From UBA6168 sp964423205 (GTDB taxonomy: Bacteria > Bacteroidota > Bacteroidia > Chitinophagales > Saprospiraceae), in the NCBI GenBank assembly GCA_964423205.1, contig CAYRDX010000018.1:1-64000 (forward strand): a DNA stretch of 64,000 nt. The letters are read 5' to 3'. This document shows positions 8,213 through 17,483 of this stretch, piece by piece. The position numbers and the translations under genes are program-made. The first letter of the stretch is position 1. Every line of letters begins with the position of its first letter. Under the pieces are notes generated by a model that did not search any database, had not been told where the DNA came from, and was given only the letters and a program-made list of their open reading frames with translations.

Positions 8213-8997
8213 CAGAGGCTTTTTGTCCGGCCACCATCGACCGGCAGATTGATTCCACTGATATAAGAGGCTGCCGGCGAAGCCAGAAATGCCGCTGCAG
8301 CCGCCACCTCCGATGGATTGGCGATACGTCGCAGTGGAATTTCCTTTTTCCAGTTTTCAAAAACCTGATCGGCAGAAACTCCCAATTTTTCAGCGTTGGC
8401 TTCAGCAATTTCCTGTAAGCGACCCGTCATGGCTGTACCGGGCAATACATTGTTCACTGTAATCCCGTGGGGTCCCAGTTCATTAGCCATAGTTTTCGCC
8501 CAGCTCGCTACTGCTCCGCGCGTCGTATTCGAAACACCCAAACCATCAATGGGTTGTTTGACCGAAGTGGAAATGATGTTGATGATTCTTCCATATCCCG
8601 CCTCTTTCATTCCAGGCACAACTGCCATCGTAAGGATGTGATTGCATACAAGGTGATTGTGTAAAGCCTGGACAAATTCTTCTGTTTTTGCAGAACTTAT
8701 TGGGCCGCCGGGAGGACCACCCGTATTGTTGATTAGAATGTGGTAGGTTTTATTTTGAACCAGCAGGTTAATTTTTCGGTGAACATCATCGCTGTCGGCG
8801 TAATCGGCTACTAAAAAATCATGCTGTTGTCCCTTGCTCGTATCAAGTTGGTGAACCATGGCTGACAGCGCTTCTGCGCTTCGTGAAACAAGAGTAACAT
8901 TTGCCCCCAGCAGTGCCAATTCAAAAGCCACCGCTGCTCCAATTCCTTTGCTGCTGCCTCCAACCAATGCGTTTTTTCCAGTCAGATCAAGTTCCAT
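8212..8997 (-). CDS. SDR family oxidoreductase with atypical catalytic residues
   Basis: I chose the ATG at 8995-8997 (MELDLTGKNALVGGSSKGIG, 261 residues) because homologous SDRs begin about here; an in-frame ATG at 9042 would add 15 residues. The Rossmann signature appears as GGSSKGIGAAVA, with NNTGGPPGG as the NAG-equivalent. In the catalytic segment, where classical SDRs have Tyr-x-x-x-Lys, this protein reads SNTTRGAVASWAK, so neither Tyr nor Lys is at the usual place. This resembles a known BKR-like subgroup of SDRs that lacks the standard tetrad. The C-terminal GINLPVDGGRTKSL is typical of the fold. The gene leads a minus-strand run and is coupled to DUF3137. Confidence 0.85.
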   Translation of the reverse strand: MELDLTGKNALVGGSSKGIGAAVAFELALLGANVTLVSRSAEALSAMVHQLDTSKGQQHDFLVADYADSDDVHRKINLLVQNKTYHILINNTGGPPGGPISSAKTEEFVQALHNHLVCNHILTMAVVPGMKEAGYGRIINIISTSVKQPIDGLGVSNTTRGAVASWAKTMANELGPHGITVNNVLPGTAMTGRLQEIAEANAEKLGVSADQVFENWKKEIPLRRIANPSEVAAAAAFLASPAASYISGINLPVDGGRTKSL

Positions 8998-9196
8998 AAT
9001 TCTATTCTTTATTAGCCAGGAAAGACCAAAACTCCTGGCCATTCCAAACTGGTCCAGTGCTTTGGTCGGTTTCTCGGGAAATAAAATTTTGGCTAAAATA
9101 GAGCAAGTTGGCCTAACTTAGCCCGACCGGCGCGCATGATTTTACACTATTTTCAGATTTGTGAGGTCAATCTGAAAGCCGGCAAATTACCGATGT

Positions 9197-9964
9197 ATGT
9201 CAAAAACCTATTTCGCCTCCGATTTCCACCTCGGCACTGTGGGTAATAAATCGAGCAAGGAACGTGAAATTCAAATTGTAAAATGGCTCGACCAAATATC
9301 AACTGACGCCAGGGAACTGTATCTCGTTGGTGATGTTTTCGATTATTGGTTTGAATATGGGAAAGTAGTACCCAAAGGTTATTCACGCCTGTTTGGGAAG
9401 CTGGCTGAACTCCGGGATGCCGGACTCCCAATTTACTATTTCACCGGAAACCACGACATGTGGATGTTCCGGTATATGGTGGAAGAATTCGGCATCCCCA
9501 TTTACCGGGAACCCATCAGCAGAAATATTGATGGCAGTGAATTTTTCATTGGGCATGGCGATGGTTTAGGCCCGGGTGATCACGGTTACAAGGTAATCAA
9601 GAGTATATTTTCAAACTCTGTTTGCCAATGGTTGTATTCCTGGGTACACCCCGATATTGGGATACCTGTCATGAGATATTTTTCGGGCACCAGCAGAAGG
9701 TCAAATTTTTTAGCAACTGATTTCTATGGTAAAGACCAGGAATGGCTGATTCAGTTTTGCAACGAACATCTGCAAAGCCATCACGTGGACTTCTTCATAT
9801 TTGGACACAGGCATTTACCCATTGACTTCACACTTAACAATGGATACAGCCGTTATATCAATTTAGGTGATTGGCTTGTTTACAATTCTTATGCAGTATT
9901 TGATGGACATAACCTCGAAATCAGGTTTTATGAGAATGATTCCGGTAAAATATTTGGATCCTGA
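9197..9964 (+). CDS. lpxH: UDP-2,3-diacylglucosamine diphosphatase (LpxH-type)
   Basis: The 255-residue calcineurin-like phosphoesterase carries all the metal-binding blocks: ASDFHLG (7-13), VGDVFDYWFEYG, FTGNHDMWM, IGHGDGLGPGD and FGHRHLPIDF. The DYW-containing second block and the GPGDHGYK insertion are typical of Bacteroidota LpxH, which hydrolyses UDP-2,3-diacylglucosamine to lipid X at the inner membrane in lipid A synthesis. Length fits the family. The ATG at 9197 is preferred over an overlapping out-of-frame ATG at 9193. The envelope theme continues downstream with a phosphatidylserine decarboxylase. The next gene starts 37 bases after this stop, or overlaps it if an earlier start is used. 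Confidence 0.88.
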   Translation: MSKTYFASDFHLGTVGNKSSKEREIQIVKWLDQISTDARELYLVGDVFDYWFEYGKVVPKGYSRLFGKLAELRDAGLPIYYFTGNHDMWMFRYMVEEFGIPIYREPISRNIDGSEFFIGHGDGLGPGDHGYKVIKSIFSNSVCQWLYSWVHPDIGIPVMRYFSGTSRRSNFLATDFYGKDQEWLIQFCNEHLQSHHVDFFIFGHRHLPIDFTLNNGYSRYINLGDWLVYNSYAVFDGHNLEIRFYENDSGKIFGS

Positions 9965-10001
9965 AATCAATTCATTTTTTCGGTTACTAAGCCGAACTGC
10001 G

Positions 10002-10811
10002 ATGACACTGGTTTTTCTTGTTCATCTTTTTTCACCTATTAACACAGCCGGTCAAAAATCTGTTAACAGTTATCCCGCTGCAACTTTTCACAGTGCCATT
10101 GAAGCAAATGCAGTCGATTTTACCACTGACAAACTCCAGAATGTATATGTTCTGACTGAAAAACAGGATATTCTGAAATACAATTCCTCTGGCGTCTTGC
10201 AGTTCCGCTACAGCAATAAAACTCACGGTACAGTTGGTTACATCGACGCAACAGACCCATTTCATATACTCGTATTTTACCCTGATTTCCAGAAAGCAGT
10301 TATTTTGGACAGAACGATGAGTCAGATGGTCCAAATGAGTTTTCAGGAATGGGGTTATTTCAGAGTTTCTGTGGTCGCGATGTCATCCGATGCCAGAATT
10401 TGGATCTACGACGAAGAGCGATCCAGGCTTAGAAAGGTTTCATCTTCAGGTCAAACCTTACTGGAAAGTGGAGAACTTAATTTACAATTGGGTAAAACCA
10501 TTCAACCAAATTATTTGATGGAATCCAACCAGGCTATCTTTCTAAATGTGCCGGATCTAGGAATAATTGTTTTTGATACATTTGGCAAATACCTGAAAAC
10601 AATTCCAATCCGGAGTATAAAGTATCTTCAGGTCACGAACGAAATGATACATTTTATCGAAGATGGTATTTGGCAGATTTTCGAGCTTCGGAGTTTGACA
10701 CAAACAAGAGTAAACTTGCCGGAACTTAAAAATTCGGTACAGAAAGTGCGTATTGAAAAAGACCGGATTTACATCCTGGAAGGCAATGTTGTCAAAATTT
10801 TCAGGTTTTAA
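10002..10811 (+). CDS. Exported beta-propeller-like protein, function unknown
   Basis: I place the start at the ATG at 10002, which gives a clean signal peptide (MTLVFLVHLFSPINTAGQ) and 269 residues. An in-frame ATG at 9936 would keep the signal sequence but overlap lpxH. The mature part repeats short strands of the form 'NVYVLTEKQDILKYNSSG', 'ARIWIYDEERSRLRKVSSSG' and 'GIIVFDTFGKYLKTI', as expected of a six-bladed or NHL-like propeller. It follows lpxH closely and may be co-transcribed, but the sequence does not indicate an enzymatic role. It is probably periplasmic and could be a scaffold or sensor. Confidence 0.7.
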   Translation: MTLVFLVHLFSPINTAGQKSVNSYPAATFHSAIEANAVDFTTDKLQNVYVLTEKQDILKYNSSGVLQFRYSNKTHGTVGYIDATDPFHILVFYPDFQKAVILDRTMSQMVQMSFQEWGYFRVSVVAMSSDARIWIYDEERSRLRKVSSSGQTLLESGELNLQLGKTIQPNYLMESNQAIFLNVPDLGIIVFDTFGKYLKTIPIRSIKYLQVTNEMIHFIEDGIWQIFELRSLTQTRVNLPELKNSVQKVRIEKDRIYILEGNVVKIFRF

Positions 10812-10925
10812 TCAGGACATACATTTTTTTGGCCTGGGGACTATGTAAATCCATTTACCGTTGTATATTCGATTTCCAAAAGCCGAATGAGTCAACCTGG
10901 TAAACGACCAAAATTTGTAAAAGAG

Positions 10926-10954
10926 TTGTATAAAACCTGATTTTTTTATTTTTG
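10926..10954 (+). promoter_or_regulatory. Promoter of the phosphatidylserine decarboxylase gene
   Basis: TTG at 10926-10928 and TATTTTTG at 10947-10954 are separated by 18 bases, a full match to the Bacteroidota -33/-7 pattern. The coding start follows 23 bases later. Confidence 0.65.
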
Positions 10955-10977
10955 CAGCCTGTTTTACAAGTCATTCG

Positions 10978-11625
10978 ATGAAGATACACAGAGAAGGTTA
11001 CAGGATTTTAGTCTATTTGGGATTACTGCTTGCAGGGTTCAATCTCTTAGTCTTGTGGGTTTTCCCCGGGGCTCTTGCCATAGTTACCATCATATCCTTA
11101 TTGCTTTTTGGATTGGTTCTGCAATTTTTCAGAAACCCCAATCGGGAAATTCTGGTTCCGGATGATAACCTCATCTATGCCCCGGCTGATGGAAAAATTG
11201 TGGTCATTGAAGAAACTCATGAACACGAATATTTTGATGACCGCCGTTTACAGGTGTCCATTTTCATGTCACCTACCAATGTACATGTGAATCGCAGCCC
11301 CGTTAGCGGCACAGTGAATTATTTCAAGTATCACCCTGGCAAATACATGGTAGCCTGGCATCCAAAATCTTCTGCTGAAAACGAGCGTACAACACTCGTT
11401 ATTGACAATGGCGAAGAGGAAGTTCTACTCAGGCAGATTGCCGGCGCACTGGCAAAGCGGATTGTCAACTATGCTGAAGAAGGCCAATACGTGCGCCAGG
11501 GTTCAGATTTTGGATTCATCAAATTTGGTTCACGTGTAGATTTATTTCTTCCCTTAGGTGCAAAAATTAAAGTACGCCTTGGACAAAAAGTGAAAGGCAA
11601 CAAGACCGTACTGGCAGAATTGTAA
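10978..11625 (+). CDS. Phosphatidylserine decarboxylase family protein, short type
   Basis: The 215-residue enzyme is the short, archaeal/Bacteroidota-like form of phosphatidylserine decarboxylase. One or two membrane helices (about residues 10-50) precede RNPNREILVPDDNLIYAPADGKI. The core SIFMSPTNVHVNRSPVSG contains the conserved histidines. Near the C-terminus, FIKFGSRVDLFLP holds the Gly-Ser self-cleavage site that yields the pyruvoyl prosthetic group. It converts phosphatidylserine to phosphatidylethanolamine at the inner membrane. It has its own good promoter at 10926-10954. No phosphatidylserine synthase gene is adjacent, although the two are often paired in other genomes. Confidence 0.9.
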   Translation: MKIHREGYRILVYLGLLLAGFNLLVLWVFPGALAIVTIISLLLFGLVLQFFRNPNREILVPDDNLIYAPADGKIVVIEETHEHEYFDDRRLQVSIFMSPTNVHVNRSPVSGTVNYFKYHPGKYMVAWHPKSSAENERTTLVIDNGEEEVLLRQIAGALAKRIVNYAEEGQYVRQGSDFGFIKFGSRVDLFLPLGAKIKVRLGQKVKGNKTVLAEL

Positions 11626-11697
11626 ACTCATTTTCTACCCATTATTGGTAAAATCCCTTTTATACTTTTAGGTCAGAAATGACAAACTAAGGCATGT

Positions 11698-11705
11698 TAC
11701 CTTTG
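11698..11705 (+). promoter_or_regulatory. -7 element (TACCTTTG) of the GT-C-like gene
   Basis: TACCTTTG matches TAnnTTTG exactly and lies 32 bases before the ATG at 11737. No convincing -33 TTG is seen. Confidence 0.45.
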
Positions 11706-11736
11706 CCCTTTCTCACAGCGATCAGAATTTTCCGGA

Positions 11737-13236
11737 ATGAGAATTACTTTTTTTAATCAAAAGTTAATAAAGAAAAATACTCCAGTCGCCTTGACAGTAT
11801 TGTTGGGGGCAGCCCTGCTTTTATACACGAGTTTACGTGCCATAAAACTCTCCATGACCCATGACGAAAGCAGCTCCTTTACGTTCTGGATGAATGTGTC
11901 CGTCTGGAAATGTTTTTTCTCGCCAGACTGCTGGGGTACTGCCAATCTGCACTGGCTCTATGTTTTCCTCATGAAACCGGCAGTTAATCTTTTCGGCGAT
12001 TCTGAATGGGCCATCCGATTTCCCAGTTTATTGGGACATTTAGTCTATCTGCTGTTTTCTTTTCGCCTGTCCAAAATGTGGGCAAAAAATGAGTGGTTGG
12101 CACTGGCCAGTTTCATGATGCTCAACCTAAACCCATTCCTGCTCGATTTTTTCTCACTTGCCAGAGGTTACGGAATTGCCATGACTTTTATAATGGTAAG
12201 CATTTTCTGTTTGGGACAATATGTTAAAAAAGGAACTGGTATTCATGCTTTTGGGGCTATCGGTGCAGCCTTTCTTGCCGTGCTTTCCAATTTCACCACC
12301 TTGTTGTTTTATGCAAGCCTGCTTGCAGTAATGTTTTGCGTTGCCTTGCTCAAATTTTACCAGCATAAGCAATCGCTTAAAACTTTCTTTCTGCCTGCAA
12401 TAGCGTTTACCGGTTCAACAATAATACTGTTATCTGTTCCCATTAGCACACTCATGACCAAGGGAGAATTTGAATACGGCACGCCTGAATTTATAGGCAC
12501 TTTTGAGTCATTGGTGAAAACAAGCCTCTACGGCTTGAAATACTTCAGCATGTATCATGTCGAAGTTTTAGGAGGAATTTTGGTATTGATGCTGATGGCA
12601 GGGTTGGCTCTATCCGTTTCTGGATTTATTCAAAATATGAAGAGCACCAAAAGTCAGTTTCTGCTTGCTGGCAGTCTGTTGCCATTGTTTGTCACAATTG
12701 CCTCAGTATCCCAACACTACCTGTTGGGCTCTGAATACCTGATTAACCGTACCGCCCTGTTATTCATTCCTATAGTCGCAGTAGCCGTATTCTTGTTTAT
12801 TGTGTTGTGGACAGATCGCAAGTTGAGTTTACCGAAAGCAATTGTTACGGGAATTATCGCATTGTTTTGCACAGTACATTCTATTCGCGCCGTCCAGTTG
12901 AAATATACTTCTGAGTGGTTTTACGACCACAATACCAAAGAAGTCGTGTCCTACCTGGACTCCATTGTCCCGGAGGGACAAACGGTGAAATTTGGAGTTC
13001 ATTGGGTGTTTTATCCCACCATTGATTTTTACATTAACACCCGCCACCAGAATTTTGCAGAACCCTTGGTTTACTCCAAAGAGATACGAACCGATGGATT
13101 TTTCGATTATTATTATGTGCCAGGTGAATTCCTGGAACAACTACAGCCACTTTACGAAACAGAAAAAATGTTCAACGGAACAGGCTTCCTGCTGAGAAAG
13201 AAACCCATATTGGAGTCTTCTCCTGCATCCAATTAA
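11737..13236 (+). CDS. GT-C-like integral membrane protein (possible glycosyltransferase)
   Basis: The 499-residue protein has about ten hydrophobic segments and, just after the first, the acidic motif MTHDESSSFTFW. This matches the Asp-Glu of the first external loop in GT-C glycosyltransferases (ArnT/PMT-like, GT39 and relatives). SEWAIRFPSLLGHLVY and LNLNPFLLDFFSLARGYG are also typical of that superfamily's early loops. Such enzymes transfer sugars from lipid carriers on the outer face of the inner membrane. The acceptor is unknown. The C-terminal soluble part (from about 400) is short and unassigned. The gene follows envelope genes, consistent with a surface-polysaccharide or glycoprotein role, but the enzymatic call is inference. 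Confidence 0.65.
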   Translation: MRITFFNQKLIKKNTPVALTVLLGAALLLYTSLRAIKLSMTHDESSSFTFWMNVSVWKCFFSPDCWGTANLHWLYVFLMKPAVNLFGDSEWAIRFPSLLGHLVYLLFSFRLSKMWAKNEWLALASFMMLNLNPFLLDFFSLARGYGIAMTFIMVSIFCLGQYVKKGTGIHAFGAIGAAFLAVLSNFTTLLFYASLLAVMFCVALLKFYQHKQSLKTFFLPAIAFTGSTIILLSVPISTLMTKGEFEYGTPEFIGTFESLVKTSLYGLKYFSMYHVEVLGGILVLMLMAGLALSVSGFIQNMKSTKSQFLLAGSLLPLFVTIASVSQHYLLGSEYLINRTALLFIPIVAVAVFLFIVLWTDRKLSLPKAIVTGIIALFCTVHSIRAVQLKYTSEWFYDHNTKEVVSYLDSIVPEGQTVKFGVHWVFYPTIDFYINTRHQNFAEPLVYSKEIRTDGFFDYYYVPGEFLEQLQPLYETEKMFNGTGFLLRKKPILESSPASN

Positions 13237-13522
13237 ATTTACTTTTCCCGCGCTACTATTAATACCCTGCTTCTTTTCAAATTAACTACTTCCATTATTT
13301 AACACCTTTCAAAAGTCCATCCACACCATTTTGGCATTGTTTTTAACAAGAATAGGTCGTGGTTTTCTTTCCTATTTCCATCCGAATACCACCTGCTCCA
13401 TTTCAATCTGAACCTGTAATCAGAAGGCGTAATAGAATTCGTCTTCTAATCTGTGTTATTGCCCAAGCACTCCTGTTCCGAACTACAAATTATACTCCCG
13501 CCAGGGAAAGAAAAGAGATTTA

Positions 13523-16500
13523 ATGACCTGGAGATTGATAAAATTGTTGGGTTTCCTGCTGGTGTGGCACGGGTTTTCACCTTTGCTGGCGCAAAACTGT
13601 GACTGCAAGACAACGGGTAATTGCCCGGTAATGATACAGGATTACGGCACGTACAGAGGTACTTTGAACGTAACCGTAAACGGACCCAACGACCTCGGCT
13701 TGTGCCCACTGACCAAAGTATGTTTTTCCATAAGCCATACATGGATTGGTGACTTAAGCGTATCGCTAACTTCACCCAACGGCACCAACTATCTTATCAT
13801 GGCTGATGCCAATAATAACTTTGGAGGTTGCGGCAATAACTCCGATAATGTGGAAGTGTGTATCGTTTTGGGTAAACACCGCCCACTCATGAACAATCAG
13901 GAGTACGGATGTAATTCTGCCCCTTGTGAATCGGGTACTTGCTGCATCACTGGCGATTGGACAGTGCCTTGCGGTGGAGTTACTGATTCAGTGGCATTTG
14001 CAAAACAAGCTCCCAATTGTGACCTGAACGACTTTAATCAACCCGGAGCACCAGCCAACGGAATTTGGACGCTCACTGTCAATGACATGTGTGTTGAAGA
14101 TTTCGGAAGCCTCAATAACTTTTCATTGTATTTTGGTTGCGGCACTGTCATTTGTTCAGTTTGTAAATCTGATGGGGGCTCTATACCAGTTACATCGGTT
14201 TCCGCCTGTCAGGGAGACTCAAAATTGAACCTCAGTTTACCCCCGCAATATCCATCGGGTAAACCAGCACCTAATCCGGCGGAATACGACTATTCCTACG
14301 TCATCGTTAAAGCCGATACCATAGTCAGCATTCTTCCAAAAGCAGACTTGACAACACTTTCTCCTGGAACCTATCGCGTTTACGGCTTTTCGCATGCAAA
14401 AGCTGCGGCCAGCCAATTGTCTTCACTAAAAGGCTGGAAATTAGACTCAGCGAGAATGAATTTGCAGTCGACAGTAGCCCTGTTTTGTGGAAGTTTCAGC
14501 AAAAATTTTGCTCCGGTAAATATTTCAGCAGCCTCTCAAATAACTTTCATTGACACCACCGTTTGTGAAGGAACATGTGTAATGGTTGGAGGTGTTAACT
14601 TTTGTGATTCCGGCAAACTGACACTGACCTCCTCCAGTGGCTGCGACAGTATTGTCATGGTGAATATTTCCAAAACACCATCCATTCTCCGAAAAGTATC
14701 GATGGCCGTATGCACAGATAGTTGTGTCGTTATTGCCGGAAAGTCGTACTGTCTTCCTGGTCCTCATACCATTATTTTAAAGACTTCCAATGGTTGCGAC
14801 AGCATCATTACCCTGGAATTGACAGAACGGAAAGTACTGGCAGCGATTTCGCCGGTTTCGCCACCCGCTTTGAGTTGTATCAACACTTCAGTCGAACTCA
14901 ATGCTTCGGGTTCAACTCCGGCAAACGTCAGCTATTTATGGTCCGGCCCTGGAGGTTTTCTCCAAACAACCCAAAAGATATCTGCCACAACACCAGGGAG
15001 GTACAACCTTCTTGTGAAAGATGCTTCCGCCGGACTCACTTGCAGTTCATCGGCATTTGTCGATATAAGCGGTGATGTTTCAAGGCCAAATATTTTCATT
15101 TCAAATTCCAATCCCGAAATCTGTTTTGGCGATAGTCTTAGCTTTGGAACTTTGGGAATCGAGGACCTGAATAAAACTTCACCTGTTTTTTCAATCCACT
15201 CTGGCACGCCTGCAACTTCTGCCAATGAAATCACTGGCGCCAGGATTGCCCCTGACAAGACGACAATCTATTATGTTTTGGCAACAGGGACTCTTTGCAG
15301 TGATGAAAAAAGCTTTATAGTCAAGGTAAACCAGCCGCCTTCCGCCGACTTTTCGGTCCAATCAGCCACTTGCCAGGACTCGACAGCATCGGTAATTTAT
15401 ACTGGAAATGCCGGGATAACAGCAGCTTACAATTGGAATTTTGATGGGGGATCAGCACAGCCCTCTTCCGGCAAAGGACCCTATAAGGTTTTGTGGAGCG
15501 GCACGCCCGGCACAAAGACTGTCAGCCTGGAGGTTTCAGAAAAGGGCTGTTTATCGCAGAAAGTTTCATACCAAATAGCAGTACAGCCATCGGTACCGGT
15601 TCCCACCATTCAGTGCACCCAAAAGCAGGATGCTGTGGAGTTTACATGGTTGCCAACAGATTCGGTATCTTATAAAGTCGTGGTGATTTCGGGACCTTCC
15701 GGAATACTGACTGGCCCAAATAAATATGTGGTGAGTGGCTTATTGCCATCTACACCAGTTGTAATAGAAATGACAGCCACCGGGAAAGGCATGTGCCCGC
15801 CTGTGATAGTACAATCCACTTGCTCCTCTTTGGATTGTTCCGGTTTGGTTGTGAATCTGAATGAACCCGGGGTTTTGTGTCTGAACAGCATTTCAGGAAA
15901 AACTACATTGAAATCCGAAGTCATTGGAAACTCTGGTTCGGGCAAAGGAGCATGGTCAGGGCCGGGCATTACCGATAGTCTAAAAGGCATTTTTGAAACT
16001 GCATTCTCCGGACCGGGAAAACACAATATCGTTTATACTTATACGGATGGAAATTGCTCGGTCAGGAAAAACCTCGCTGTACAAGTTGCCTTGCCGCCTG
16101 TTGCAGATGCAGGCAAACCGGCAGTGCTAAGCTGCTGGGAGGATGAAAAATTTGCAGTATTGGGAGGAAACAGTTCTACTGGTTTTCAATACAAATACCT
16201 GTGGCAAAAAGCCGGAGGCACTTTCCCGGGTGATTCAACTGTTTTGAACCCAAAAGTTTATCTGCCCGGATTATATACGCTCACCATAACGGATACGCTT
16301 ACAGGCTGTACTGCCAATAGCAGTGTTGACATTTCAGCTACACAGGAAAAACCGCAAGCATCTATTTCGATGAAAGAAATAAGCTGCATTGGGATGTCCA
16401 ATGGTCTCATCAATGTGGATGCTGTTAAGGGAGGAATTAGTCCTTACTTATTTTCAATTAATGACAGTCCGTTTTCCACTTCGCCCAAATTCGACGGATT

Positions 16501-17134
16501 GGGACCAGGAAAATACACAATAGAAGTCATGGACTTTGCAGGCTGCAAAAGTAGTTCGACTATCATTTTGGAGGAGGGGAAACAACTCCGGGTGGAAATT
16601 TTAACTCCTTTTGGAAAGCGGCATGAAATAAAACTGGGAGACAGCTTGCTTCTCGAATTGTTGGTGAATATCCCGCAGGAATTACTAAACCGCATCCGGT
16701 GGGAGCCAGCTTCACTGACATCATGCGATAGTTGTTTGTCCACTTTTGTGTATCCCAAAGAAACTACCAACTTTAAAATTACAGCCCAAAGTGGCGATTG
16801 CCGGGATGATGATGTGGTAACTGTTTACGTTGATAAAAACTATTTGCTGTATGCACCAACGGCATTTTCACCCAATGGAAATGGCATCAACGACAGATTC
16901 ACGCTGTTTGGAGGACCACAGGTTCAATTGATTCAAAGGTTTGCCATTTTCGATCGCTGGGGCGAAATGGTATTTCACAAAGAAAATATTCTCCCTAACG
17001 ACACCCAGAACGGTTGGGACGGGAAGTGGAAAGGCCAGAAACTGCCGCCCGGTGTTTTTAACTGGTTTGCGGTAGTGGACTTCATTGATGGGCGGCAGGA
17101 GGTTTTTGATGGAACAGTAACCCTGGTAAAGTGA
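13523..17134 (+). CDS. Large T9SS surface protein: P-domain, Ig/PKD-like repeats, SprB-like repeat, gliding-motility C-terminal domain
   Basis: The 1203-residue protein starts with a signal peptide (MTWRLIKLLGFLLVWHGFSP, cleaved near LLAQ-NC). Next comes a cysteine-rich proprotein-convertase-type P domain (about 30-205; SISHTWIGDLSVSLTSPNGT and GIWTLTVNDMCVEDFGSL). Residues about 340-433 hold two tandem copies of a 45-residue cysteine module ending SSGCDSIVMV and SNGCDSIITL. Ig/PKD-like domains fill the middle, a SprB-like repeat (SCIGMSNGLINVDAVKGGIS) lies near 952-1017, and the last 95 residues are the T9SS gliding-motility C-terminal domain (AFSPNGNGINDRF, IFDRWGEMVFH, WDGKWKGQKLPPGVFNW). 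It is probably an adhesin-like cell-surface protein. It is monocistronic, with 286 unremarkable bases upstream. Confidence 0.9.
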   Translation: MTWRLIKLLGFLLVWHGFSPLLAQNCDCKTTGNCPVMIQDYGTYRGTLNVTVNGPNDLGLCPLTKVCFSISHTWIGDLSVSLTSPNGTNYLIMADANNNFGGCGNNSDNVEVCIVLGKHRPLMNNQEYGCNSAPCESGTCCITGDWTVPCGGVTDSVAFAKQAPNCDLNDFNQPGAPANGIWTLTVNDMCVEDFGSLNNFSLYFGCGTVICSVCKSDGGSIPVTSVSACQGDSKLNLSLPPQYPSGKPAPNPAEYDYSYVIVKADTIVSILPKADLTTLSPGTYRVYGFSHAKAAASQLSSLKGWKLDSARMNLQSTVALFCGSFSKNFAPVNISAASQITFIDTTVCEGTCVMVGGVNFCDSGKLTLTSSSGCDSIVMVNISKTPSILRKVSMAVCTDSCVVIAGKSYCLPGPHTIILKTSNGCDSIITLELTERKVLAAISPVSPPALSCINTSVELNASGSTPANVSYLWSGPGGFLQTTQKISATTPGRYNLLVKDASAGLTCSSSAFVDISGDVSRPNIFISNSNPEICFGDSLSFGTLGIEDLNKTSPVFSIHSGTPATSANEITGARIAPDKTTIYYVLATGTLCSDEKSFIVKVNQPPSADFSVQSATCQDSTASVIYTGNAGITAAYNWNFDGGSAQPSSGKGPYKVLWSGTPGTKTVSLEVSEKGCLSQKVSYQIAVQPSVPVPTIQCTQKQDAVEFTWLPTDSVSYKVVVISGPSGILTGPNKYVVSGLLPSTPVVIEMTATGKGMCPPVIVQSTCSSLDCSGLVVNLNEPGVLCLNSISGKTTLKSEVIGNSGSGKGAWSGPGITDSLKGIFETAFSGPGKHNIVYTYTDGNCSVRKNLAVQVALPPVADAGKPAVLSCWEDEKFAVLGGNSSTGFQYKYLWQKAGGTFPGDSTVLNPKVYLPGLYTLTITDTLTGCTANSSVDISATQEKPQASISMKEISCIGMSNGLINVDAVKGGISPYLFSINDSPFSTSPKFDGLGPGKYTIEVMDFAGCKSSSTIILEEGKQLRVEILTPFGKRHEIKLGDSLLLELLVNIPQELLNRIRWEPASLTSCDSCLSTFVYPKETTNFKITAQSGDCRDDDVVTVYVDKNYLLYAPTAFSPNGNGINDRFTLFGGPQVQLIQRFAIFDRWGEMVFHKENILPNDTQNGWDGKWKGQKLPPGVFNWFAVVDFIDGRQEVFDGTVTLVK

Positions 17135-17280
17135 AGTTTTGAATAGACACCCGTATGAAAAATGACAACTGCGGTACTCCATTACCCGATGACACAAGTG
17201 TCACCTGAATAAACTGAAAACAATAGCACGCTGATAAACCCGTTTTAAAAACTGATTAAAAAGAATGCTGAATCCCTTTA

Positions 17281-17407
17281 AGTAATGAGTCAAAAAAAAG
17301 TTGCCTGTGTTTTCTTAACCACTTGAAAATCAGTTGGAAAACTTTTGCCTTTTGCCTTTTTACTTTTGCCTTTTTACTTTTGCCTTTTTACTTTTGCCTT
17401 TTTACTT
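17281..17407 (+). repeat. Dispersed intergenic repeat, copy A
   Basis: This 127-base segment begins AGTAATGAGTCAAAAA, continues through a middle part (TTAACCACTTGAAAATCAG) and ends in four to five TTTTGCCTTTTTAC-type units. Closely similar copies in the same orientation lie at 49548-49648 and 52632-52690. Most of the 349-base gap between the T9SS protein and the S9-like gene is this repeat. Confidence 0.85.
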
Positions 17408-17434
17408 AGGGGCTATTCGATAAAAAGAACAAAA

Positions 17435-17442
17435 TATTTTTG
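17435..17442 (+). promoter_or_regulatory. -7 element (TATTTTTG) of the S9-like gene
   Basis: TATTTTTG matches TAnnTTTG and lies 41 bases before the ATG at 17484, just after repeat copy A. The -33 region (ATTCG) is weak. Confidence 0.45.
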
Positions 17443-17483
17443 CAGCCCAATTTTCGGCTCAATCATGATATAATCCATACACG

